Of a stretch of DNA of 5,181 nucleotides, positions 1 through 4,594 are shown one piece after another. Numbering within the stretch: position 1 is the stretch's first letter; each line of letters starts with the position of its first letter. The notes under the pieces were generated by a model. That model made no database searches. It was not told the DNA's origin and saw only the letters and a program-made list of their open reading frames with translations. The DNA lies in NCBI GenBank assembly GCA_021780095.1, contig JAJXZK010000378.1:1-5181 (forward strand), read 5' to 3'. Source of the DNA: Acidobacteriota bacterium (GTDB lineage Bacteria; Acidobacteriota; Terriglobia; Terriglobales; Acidobacteriaceae). Position numbers and translations under genes: made by a program.

Positions 1-2
1 CC

Positions 3-113
3 TTTGAAAACCCCAAGGCCTATAGCGGACCAGTCAATGCCAGTGACTTAGATGCAACAGGGAGGACAGCCAGAAAGATTCTGCTGTGCGCGCTAGAAAG
101 TGTTAGGAACTGA
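3..113 (+). CDS. Possible C-terminal tail of an unidentified protein (partial)
   Basis: Frame 3 is open from the window edge to a TGA at 111-113 and would encode the last 36 residues of a protein, beginning FENPKAYSGPVNASDLDATG and ending CALESVRN. I do not recognise it. The composition is plausible for a real C-terminus, but 36 open codons can arise by chance, and frame 1 is also open until a TAG at 49-51. If real, the gene converges on the leftward glsB gene. The hairpin at 173-209 has no T-run on its plus-strand side, so it would not act as an intrinsic terminator for this gene. Nothing else is evident in 114-160. Confidence 0.2.
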   Translation, partial: FENPKAYSGPVNASDLDATGRTARKILLCALESVRN

Positions 114-160
114 CCGGAGAGCCTCGCTGTCGTCGCGTCAGGCTTCGCTGAGTTACGCCA

Positions 161-209
161 GAAAATAAAAGACCTGGAAGTCCACACGAGAATCGTTGGA
201 ACTTCCAGG
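161..209 (-). terminator. Intrinsic terminator downstream of glsB
   Basis: A 9-bp perfect inverted repeat, CCTGGAAGT (173-181) and ACTTCCAGG (201-209), continues inward as CCA/TGG (182-184 with 197-199, one bulged A at 200) and ACGA/TCGT (186-189 with 193-196), closing on a GAA loop. Read on the minus strand, the stem is followed at once by TCTTTTATTTTC (172 down to 161), a U-rich tail. The hairpin begins about 35 bases after the glsB stop codon. Stem, tail, orientation and position all fit a Rho-independent terminator of the leftward unit. On the plus strand no T-run follows, so it is unlikely to work in both directions. Confidence 0.8.
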
Positions 210-243
210 CCCGATAACCGAAGACAGTTTGCGAGAGGCTCGG

Positions 244-504
244 CTATATCTGTTTCACCCGGCCACGAGTGACAAGCCGCAGTAAAAGGGTCAGCAACAC
301 CGCTCCGCCAACCGCGACGACAATCGTGTAGATAAAGCCACCGCTGCCGGCATGGCCCAGAGATCGCATGATAAAACCGCCGATGACGGCGCCAATGATG
401 CCAATCACCATGTCCATGATTACGCCATATCCTCCGCCGCTCATGATCTTGCCTGTGATCCAACCCGCGATGATCCCAACGATGATCCACCAGAGAATGA
501 ACAT
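244..504 (-). CDS. GlsB/YeaQ/YmgE family small membrane protein
   Basis: This 86-residue, very hydrophobic, Gly-rich protein belongs to the transglycosylase-associated (GlsB/YeaQ/YmgE) family, whose members are small inner-membrane proteins linked to general stress responses; the biochemical role is not established. Three membrane segments can be seen at about residues 2-20 (WWIIVGIIAGWITGKIM), 26-46 (IMDMVIGIIGAVIGGFIM) and 57-79. Gly-rich turns lie between them and the short tail is basic (RLVTRGRVKQI). The GIIAGWITGKIM and GIIGAVIGGFI patterns and the length match the family. The ATG at 502-504 has a GAGG Shine-Dalgarno element 7 bases upstream (plus-strand 512-515). The gene lies 127 bases downstream of the ferritin-like gene on the same strand and is followed by a good terminator. 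The upstream spacer contains an interrupted palindrome that could control it. Confidence 0.9.
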   Translation of the reverse strand: MFILWWIIVGIIAGWITGKIMSGGGYGVIMDMVIGIIGAVIGGFIMRSLGHAGSGGFIYTIVVAVGGAVLLTLLLRLVTRGRVKQI

Positions 505-529
505 ATCGATACCTCGTTCGATCGGACTT

Positions 530-558
530 TTGCAGACGGCTGCGACCTAGGTCTGCAA
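530..558. promoter_or_regulatory. Interrupted palindrome upstream of glsB (possible operator or 5'-leader hairpin)
   Basis: TTGCAGAC (530-537) and GTCTGCAA (551-558) are exact reverse complements separated by 13 bases. The arm centres are 21 bp apart, about two helical turns, as expected for a site bound by a symmetric dimer. A second perfect 10-bp palindrome, GACCTAGGTC (544-553), overlaps the right arm. The element lies 26-54 bases upstream of the glsB start codon. It could be a transcription factor operator or, if transcribed, a stem-loop in the glsB leader. No convincing sigma-70 -10/-35 pair was found near it. The symmetry is seen directly; the function is inferred. Confidence 0.4.
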
Positions 559-573
559 TGTAGGGATAAATCT

Positions 574-610
574 AGCAGAACCAGCGATTTCTGGCCTCAT
601 TAATTCTGCT
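574..610 (-). terminator. Weak candidate terminator after the ferritin-like gene
   Basis: AGCAGAA (574-580) pairs with TTCTGCT (604-610), and CCAG (581-584) pairs with CTGG (591-594), giving an 11-bp composite stem with a 9-base bulge on one side. It starts 21 bases after the ferritin-like stop codon. The minus-strand tail, AGATTTATCCC, is only weakly T-rich, so this is either a leaky terminator that lets transcription reach glsB or an mRNA 3'-end stabilising hairpin. It is not a classical intrinsic terminator. Confidence 0.3.
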
Positions 611-631
611 CTAATACGCGCCAATAGCGTT

Positions 632-1204
632 TTAATCCTGCGGTAACATGGGGCGGCCCTGATGGGCTACCAGCAGATCATGCATGTCGTTGGCGTGCTC
701 TTCTTCATTGCCGAGGATACGCTCCAGCATGACTCGCGTGGTGGTGTCCTTTTCACCAAAGAAGCGGACCAGCTCGCGATAATGCTCCACGGCGATGCGT
801 TCGGCTATCAGATTTTCCTTGATCATGCCGATCAGGTCGTCGCCTTCGGCATACTGAGAAGCGGAACGGCTGGCCAGCCCTTCCGGATTGAAGTTCGGCT
901 TGCCGCCGAGCTGGTTGATGCGTTCCGCCACGACCATCATGTGTTCCTGCTCCTCCTTGGCGTGCTGTGCGAACTCTTCCTTGACACTGTCGCTGGAGAT
1001 TCCGCTGGCGGAAACGGCGTGCATGGTATACCGCAAAACACACACGATTTCCGTCGCCAGCACAGCTTGCAGAATGTCGATGGTCTGGCCGACGTCGCCA
1101 CCGTAATTTTGGGTGACTGCGCCTTTCGCAATGCTTTTGCGGGCGCGCTCACGCAACGTCTTCACATCGGTCAAAAATGGTTCGTTCACCGTAGATTTCG
1201 CCAT
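632..1204 (-). CDS. Bacterioferritin-like diiron protein (ferritin-like domain)
   Basis: This 190-residue four-helix-bundle protein of the ferritin/bacterioferritin superfamily would oxidise Fe(II) at a diiron centre and store or detoxify iron in the cytoplasm. The expected ligands are visible in order: Glu52 (LATEIVCVLRY), Glu85 and His88 (KEEQEHMMVVAERI), Glu135 (IAERIAVEHY), and Glu167 with His170 (GNEEEHANDM). The spacing of the two ExxH motifs matches Bfr. The residue right after the first ExxH glutamate, where E. coli Bfr has the haem ligand Met52, is Gln86, so haem binding is not expected. A polar N-terminal extension of about 40 residues precedes the first helix, making it longer than classical Bfr (about 158 residues). 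The start at 1204 is chosen because AAAGGA lies 8 bases upstream; an in-frame ATG at 1258 would add 18 residues with no family support. It is the upstream gene of a leftward pair with glsB. It may be a Dps-like or other ferritin subfamily rather than true Bfr. Confidence 0.88.
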   Translation of the reverse strand: MAKSTVNEPFLTDVKTLRERARKSIAKGAVTQNYGGDVGQTIDILQAVLATEIVCVLRYTMHAVSASGISSDSVKEEFAQHAKEEQEHMMVVAERINQLGGKPNFNPEGLASRSASQYAEGDDLIGMIKENLIAERIAVEHYRELVRFFGEKDTTTRVMLERILGNEEEHANDMHDLLVAHQGRPMLPQD

Positions 1205-1212
1205 ATTATGGA

Positions 1213-1218
1213 TCCTTT
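1213..1218 (-). promoter_or_regulatory. Ribosome binding site of the ferritin-like gene
   Basis: On the minus strand AAAGGA stands 8 bases before the ATG at 1202-1204. It decides in favour of this start over the in-frame ATG 54 bases upstream at 1256-1258. Confidence 0.7.
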
Positions 1219-1464
1219 CAGTTGGACAATGTTCACGAGGAGTACCGCTACGCGGCAACAGTGCAAAATGTTTTCAATTGTAGGATGCGAACACTGGAGG
1301 ACGGCGAGCGGAAATCGTTCTATTTTCAACGGATCATTGCCGGACAGCCGCCTGATGGAGCGTCGCGTGGCCCCCGATTTCTACCGCAGTGCGGCGGAAT
1401 TATTATGGCCCATCCAGCAGCCAACCTGTTTCGTACATATGTTGTAGAGGTTGTCCATTTGCGC

Positions 1465-1495
1465 GGGGAACTTGAACCGTGTAGGTTGGAGTGTC
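1465..1495 (+). promoter_or_regulatory. Possible ECF-type promoter of the sigma/anti-sigma operon
   Basis: GGGGAACTT (1465-1473) contains the GGAAC(TT) -35 core recognised by many ECF sigma factors. A TGTC element (1492-1495) could be a -10, but the spacer after GGAAC is 20 bases, longer than the usual 16-17. Transcription from here would start near 1500 and leave a leader of about 45 bases before the TTG at 1546. That would suit autoregulation by the encoded sigma factor and would exclude the upstream ATG starts. The -35 is seen directly; promoter activity is a weak inference. Confidence 0.25.
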
Positions 1496-1545
1496 GACCG
1501 TGTGTAGAGACACGCGAGTCAATCTTTTCTAATCGAGCTATTACT

Positions 1546-2118
1546 TTGCCCGACACGCCACCGCAGGACGGCACTCTGACGGACCAGGCATTGACCGACC
1601 GTCAGCTGATGGACCAACTGCGGAGGCGGCAGCCTGACGCGCTGTCGCGTATGTACGACCAGTACTCAACCATGGTGTACTCCGTGGCCATGCGTGTGCT
1701 GCGAGACAGTGCTGCGGCAGAAGACGTAATGCAGGAAGTGTTCTTGAAGTTGTGGCAGCAACCGGAGGCCTTTGCGGACCATCGCGGCAGCCTTTGCGGA
1801 TGGCTTGCGGTCGTGAGCCGGAATCGAGCCATTGACCGCATCCGGGGCGCAAGAAGATTTGAGAATGTTGATGATCTGCAGCTTGCCAACTCGGTGGACA
1901 TGGGAAGCGAAGCCGATCGCAATATGATGTTGGCCAAAGTTCGAGTGGTGCTCGACACGATGCCGCCGGATCAGCGCAAGACGTTGGAAATGGCCTTTTT
2001 TGAAGGACAGACGCACACGGAAATCGCAGCAAAGACCGGGCAGCCATTGGGAACAGTCAAAACGCGCATACGGTCGGCCTTGATCTCAATCCGAAAGGCA
2101 TTGGAAGTCTCTGGATGA
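1546..2118 (+). CDS. ECF RNA polymerase sigma factor (SigK/RpoE-like)
   Basis: This ECF (group 4) sigma factor directs RNA polymerase to a stress regulon. From the TTG at 1546 it has 190 residues, the normal family size. Region 2 spans about residues 30-101 and includes LSRMYDQYSTMVYSVAMRVL, the AEDVMQEVFLKLW core-binding helix (58-70), and the -10 recognition helix RNRAIDRIRG (92-101). Region 4 spans about 128-186, with the helix-turn-helix EGQTHTEIAAKTGQPLGTVK (153-172). There is no region 1 or 3. The start is uncertain. TTG 1546 is preferred by length; it has only a weak GAG 8 bases upstream. TTG 1591 and ATG 1609 give shorter proteins, and ATG 1405 would add 47 unrelated residues. The stop overlaps the next gene's start (ATGA at 2115-2118), and that gene encodes its likely anti-sigma factor, so the protein is probably held inactive until a signal arrives. 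Confidence 0.92.
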   Translation: MPDTPPQDGTLTDQALTDRQLMDQLRRRQPDALSRMYDQYSTMVYSVAMRVLRDSAAAEDVMQEVFLKLWQQPEAFADHRGSLCGWLAVVSRNRAIDRIRGARRFENVDDLQLANSVDMGSEADRNMMLAKVRVVLDTMPPDQRKTLEMAFFEGQTHTEIAAKTGQPLGTVKTRIRSALISIRKALEVSG

Positions 2119-2981
2119 CGCTTGAACTCCATCCCGATATGGATGACCTGATCCTCTTCCGCCTGGGGACGCCTGCCGGCGCGCCTGAATCGAAGGAGGA
2201 TGCCGCCATCATGGAACGTGTGCGGGAGCACCTCCGGCGATGCCCGGAGTGCACCGCCGAGGTCGCGCAGTTGAGCGCCGATCTCGCCCTGGTGGCGATG
2301 TCTGTTCCTCAGGTTCCGCCGCCGGCGGAAGCCAAGCAACGCCTGATGCAGGCTGCAGGAGTTTCTTCGAGCGCCGGCGCAGCCAAGTCGGCATCCATTC
2401 GCGATTTCCCGAAGCCGGTTCGAGCTGCATCCGGCGTCCGAGGGAGTGCTGCAGTTCGACCCAAGCGTATCAACCCGGGGCTGATCTGGGGTGGATGGGT
2501 GGCCGCTTTGGTCTTACTGTTCTACGCGGTTCACGTTCGCGATCTGAAGCAGAATATGGAACGTCGCCTGGCTCTCGAAACTGCGCAGTTGAATCAAACC
2601 AACGCAGCCGCGGAAAGATCTCGAGAAATACTTGAAGTCTTGACTTCGCCGGAATCGCAGCGAGTCACCCTTGTCTCCGCCCATGCGCAGCCCGAGCCTT
2701 CTGGCGACGCCGTGTATCTGAAGGAACGGGGGGCACTGGTGTTTGCCGCCAGTCACCTGGCACCATTGCCGCCGAACAAGACCTATGAGCTGTGGGTGAT
2801 CCCTGCCAATGGCGCTGCTCCCCTTCCCGCGGGCACCTTCCAGCCGGATGCGCACGGAATGGCAAGCGTTTTGCTTCCTCATTTACCCAAGGGAGTGGAG
2901 GCGAAGGCTTTCGGAGTGACCATGGAAAACGCCGGCGGCTCGACGACGCCGACACTGCCGATCCTGCTGGCGGGCGGATAG
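2115..2981 (+). CDS. Membrane-anchored anti-sigma factor, RskA-type C-terminal domain
   Basis: This 288-residue anti-sigma factor probably sequesters the ECF sigma factor encoded just upstream. The cytoplasmic N-terminus carries His6 and the motif His39-x3-Cys43-xx-Cys46 (REHLRRCPEC), the signature of zinc-binding anti-sigma domains. An Ala/Pro/Ser-rich linker (about 65-115) leads to one membrane segment (about 122-141, LIWGGWVAALVLLFYAVHV). A charged, probably coiled-coil stretch follows (142-175). The C-terminal RskA domain (about 185-287) shows KTYELWVIPANGAAPLPAG, then FGVTMENAGGSTTPTLPILL, the typical GGSxxPTxP ending. RskA proteins are usually released by regulated intramembrane proteolysis when the extracytoplasmic part senses a signal. 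ATG 2115 overlaps the sigma stop and has GGAAG 7 bases upstream (2103-2107), so translation is probably coupled and stoichiometric. Having the zinc motif and an RskA tail together suggests redox as well as envelope input, but zinc binding is not proven. Confidence 0.9.
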   Translation: MTLELHPDMDDLILFRLGTPAGAPESKEDAAIMERVREHLRRCPECTAEVAQLSADLALVAMSVPQVPPPAEAKQRLMQAAGVSSSAGAAKSASIRDFPKPVRAASGVRGSAAVRPKRINPGLIWGGWVAALVLLFYAVHVRDLKQNMERRLALETAQLNQTNAAAERSREILEVLTSPESQRVTLVSAHAQPEPSGDAVYLKERGALVFAASHLAPLPPNKTYELWVIPANGAAPLPAGTFQPDAHGMASVLLPHLPKGVEAKAFGVTMENAGGSTTPTLPILLAGG

Positions 2982-2998
2982 ATTCGTTCTTCGGCTGC

Positions 2999-3026
2999 GA
3001 GATCGGTGCGCCCACACCGCATCGTC
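2999..3026. terminator. Hairpin between convergent anti-sigma and dedA genes
   Basis: CGGTG (3004-3008) and CACCG (3015-3019) form a 5-bp stem around a 6-base loop. It extends outward through GAGAT against ATCgTC with two single-base bulges. It is the only obvious structure in the 59-base gap between two convergent stop codons. Neither side has a T-run, so it is at best a weak or Rho-assisted, possibly bidirectional, transcription end. Confidence 0.25.
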
Positions 3027-3040
3027 TCCGCTAATCCAGC

Positions 3041-3679
3041 TTAGGCTTCATTCTGCGCTGCTCGATGTTTCCAGTGTGTCCAGATAAACCAGACGATACC
3101 TGCAACCAGCAGCAACACGACGACCGCGTCCGACTTGTGCAGGATATGCTTCAAGCGCGGGTCGGTGTTCCACGCATTGCCGAGTTTCATTCCCACATAG
3201 GCGAGAACGAAACACCACGGCCAAGAACCGACGAACGTATAGATATGAAACTTCACCTGCGGCATGCGCGCGATTCCAGCGGGCAGCGCGATAAAAGTAC
3301 GTACCACCGGCAGCAGGCGCGCCAGCAGCACGGTAATGGGGCCGAAACGCGAAAAAAATCGGGTGGTTCGGTCGAGATCATGCCGATCGAGCAAAATGTA
3401 GGAACCGTATTTCTCCACCAGTGGCCGACCGCCGTAGGCTCCGATCCAATATGCAACCGCAGAGCCTACATTGCAGCCTATCGCCCCTGCCGTGGCCACC
3501 CAGAACAAGCTGAAGCGGCCCGTGTAGACCAGGTATCCGGCGAACGGCATGATAATTTCCGACGGCAGCGGGATGCAGGCCGACTCAATGGCCATCAACA
3601 GGGCAACGCCCGGATAGCCTATGTGAGAAATGATGGCGGTGATCCATGGAACAAGGAAGGTGAGAATTTTTTCTGTCAT
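3041..3679 (-). CDS. DedA family (VTT/SNARE-associated domain) membrane protein
   Basis: This 212-residue polytopic inner-membrane protein belongs to the DedA family, whose members act in lipid-carrier (undecaprenyl phosphate) or phospholipid transport and in membrane-potential and pH homeostasis. Family marks are AIESACIPLPSEIIMPFAG (30-48), with acidic residues Glu32 and Glu41 where E. coli YqjA has Glu39 and Asp51, and FFSRFGPITVLLARLLPVVR (108-127) followed by TFIALPAGIARM. Arg121 and Arg127 keep the six-residue spacing of the two essential arginines (130 and 136) of YqjA. Hydrophobic segments lie at about 5-30, 42-53, 57-80, 114-136, 146-165 and 184-203, with a basic C-terminal tail (WKHRAAQNEA). 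No strong Shine-Dalgarno precedes the ATG at 3677-3679. The gene is divergent from hemQ and convergent with the anti-sigma gene. The substrate cannot be told from sequence. Confidence 0.92.
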   Translation of the reverse strand: MTEKILTFLVPWITAIISHIGYPGVALLMAIESACIPLPSEIIMPFAGYLVYTGRFSLFWVATAGAIGCNVGSAVAYWIGAYGGRPLVEKYGSYILLDRHDLDRTTRFFSRFGPITVLLARLLPVVRTFIALPAGIARMPQVKFHIYTFVGSWPWCFVLAYVGMKLGNAWNTDPRLKHILHKSDAVVVLLLVAGIVWFIWTHWKHRAAQNEA

Positions 3680-3804
3680 CGAGCGTTTGGATGCGGCCTG
3701 TCAGCAGTATAGCGGTCGACGCTTGAATCTTTGGAGAGTGTAAAGGAGGGAGCAGAGCGCGAGCGGTTTTTGCTAGCATGATGGATAGCAACCAGGAGAA
3801 ATCG
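3680..3804. promoter_or_regulatory. Divergent intergenic region between dedA and hemQ
   Basis: This short region should hold promoters for both genes. On the minus strand a TATACT hexamer (plus-strand 3706-3711) is a good -10 match about 27 bases upstream of the dedA start codon, but no matching -35 was found at 16-18 bases. For hemQ there is only a weak extended -10-like TGCTAGCAT (3771-3779) without a -35. Two in-frame ATGs at 3778 and 3781 precede the chosen hemQ start but lack a properly spaced ribosome binding site. Confidence 0.3.
3794..3799 (+). promoter_or_regulatory. Ribosome binding site of hemQ
   Basis: AGGAGA lies 5 bases before the ATG at 3805-3807 and is the strongest Shine-Dalgarno in this part of the window. 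It sits downstream of the in-frame ATGs at 3778 and 3781, so it selects 3805 as the start. Confidence 0.75.
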
Positions 3805-4590
3805 ATGACCGACGCTGTGACCACTGAAATCGCGACCGAGACGGCACATGCCGCTGCCACCCAGACCGCTCCCGCGAAGGAAGTTCCCAAAGAAAAAGAG
3901 CTGAAGCGGCAGATTGTCTCCTTCCAATTCTTGAAAGTGATGCCGGAATGGCGTCGCCTGCCCGCCGCGGAGCGCGCTGCGCACAAGAGCGCCGTGGCTG
4001 CCGTGCTGGAGCGCTGGAATCAGGCAGATCGAATGTTGACGCTGCCGTATTCCACGGTGGGAACACGCAGCGAATGCGACATGATGTTGTGGCGCATTTG
4101 TACGACCGTCGATGACCTGAACCAGATGACCGCTGAACTGATGGCGACGGCGATGGGCGGCTATCTCGAAACCGCCTTCAGCTATTTGGCGATGACCAAG
4201 CGCTCACAATATTTGATCGGTCACGAGCATGAAGGACAGGCGGATTCGCGCGGCTTTTTGCGGCCAGGACGCCAGAAATATATCTTCGTCTATCCCTTCT
4301 GGAAGACGCGTGCCTGGTACCTGCTGCCCAAGGATGAGCGACAACGCCTGATGACGGAGCATATTCGCGTCGGGCATCTATACCCGCGCGTGAAGCTGAA
4401 CACGACCTATTCCTTCGGACTGGACGATCAGGAGTTTGTGGTGGCATTCGAGACGAACTATCCAGAAGACTTCCTCGACCTGGTCGAGCAATTGCGGGGC
4501 ACGGAAATCAGCGCGTATACGCTGAAGGATTATCCGATTTTTACCTGCGTGCGCATGAGCGCGCAGGAGATGCTGGATCGGGTCGGATAA
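3805..4590 (+). CDS. hemQ: Coproheme decarboxylase (chlorite dismutase family, HemQ/ChdC)
   Basis: This 261-residue cytoplasmic enzyme belongs to the chlorite dismutase superfamily and probably does the last step of the coproporphyrin-dependent haem pathway: coproheme III is oxidatively decarboxylated twice, using peroxide, to haem b. Visible signatures are KYIFVYPFWKTRAWYLLP (158-175), with Tyr163 matching the catalytic tyrosine of HemQ; LMTEHIRVG (182-190), with His186 as likely proximal haem ligand; and YSFGLDDQEFVVAFE (202-216), followed by FLDLVEQLRGTEISAYT and DYPIFTC. In my ungapped alignment on GLDD, the place of the distal Arg of true chlorite dismutases is Leu198, arguing against chlorite breakdown. 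Residues 1-32 are a low-complexity Ala/Thr/Lys/Glu extension. Start 3805 is set by AGGAGA 5 bases upstream; ATG 3778 would add nine residues. It is followed after four bases by endonuclease III and is probably cotranscribed with it. No other haem gene lies in the window. Confidence 0.92.
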   Translation: MTDAVTTEIATETAHAAATQTAPAKEVPKEKELKRQIVSFQFLKVMPEWRRLPAAERAAHKSAVAAVLERWNQADRMLTLPYSTVGTRSECDMMLWRICTTVDDLNQMTAELMATAMGGYLETAFSYLAMTKRSQYLIGHEHEGQADSRGFLRPGRQKYIFVYPFWKTRAWYLLPKDERQRLMTEHIRVGHLYPRVKLNTTYSFGLDDQEFVVAFETNYPEDFLDLVEQLRGTEISAYTLKDYPIFTCVRMSAQEMLDRVG

Positions 4591-4594
4591 GGCC

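Larger units (their letters stand above)
1205..1545. other. Divergent intergenic region between ferritin-like and sigma factor genes
   Basis: These 341 bases separate two divergently transcribed genes and must carry both promoters. The sigma reading frame happens to stay open back to 1222, with in-frame ATGs at 1222, 1285, 1351 and 1405. The translated stretch shows no resemblance to sigma factors, and adding it would make the protein far too long. A small hairpin, CGTGT (1499-1503) and ACACG (1510-1514), lies shortly before the sigma start. No convincing sigma-70 promoter for the ferritin-like gene was found. Apart from the ECF-like -35 element annotated separately, I see no further features here. 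Confidence 0.6.

Noticed and set aside
106..134. GGAAC followed by CGTC, resembling an ECF promoter
   Set aside because: The spacer is about 20 bases, and no plus-strand gene lies downstream; only glsB on the other strand follows.
198..204. GGAACTT, a perfect ECF -35 core
   Set aside because: It is part of the glsB terminator stem and is explained by that inverted repeat.
20..490. Leftward open frame of 156 codons spanning the glsB gene
   Set aside because: It is out of frame with glsB, runs through its terminator hairpin, and has a His/Arg/Trp-rich composition typical of a shadow frame.
662..1447. Rightward 261-codon open frame opposite the ferritin-like gene
   Set aside because: It is the antisense of a clearly conserved ferritin-like gene with good ribosome binding site and ligand motifs; the antisense protein has no recognisable domain.
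1222..1545. In-frame upstream extension of the sigma factor to ATG 1222
   Set aside because: It would add 108 residues with no resemblance to sigma factors and would run almost to the start of the divergent ferritin-like gene, leaving no promoter space.
3065..3712. Rightward 215-codon open frame opposite dedA
   Set aside because: It is antisense to a well-supported DedA protein, is rich in Arg/Gln/His, and has no family features.
3743..3750. AAGGAGGG, a very strong Shine-Dalgarno-like sequence
   Set aside because: No start codon occurs at a usable distance; the first ATG is 27 bases further on, and hemQ has its own well-placed site at 3794-3799.
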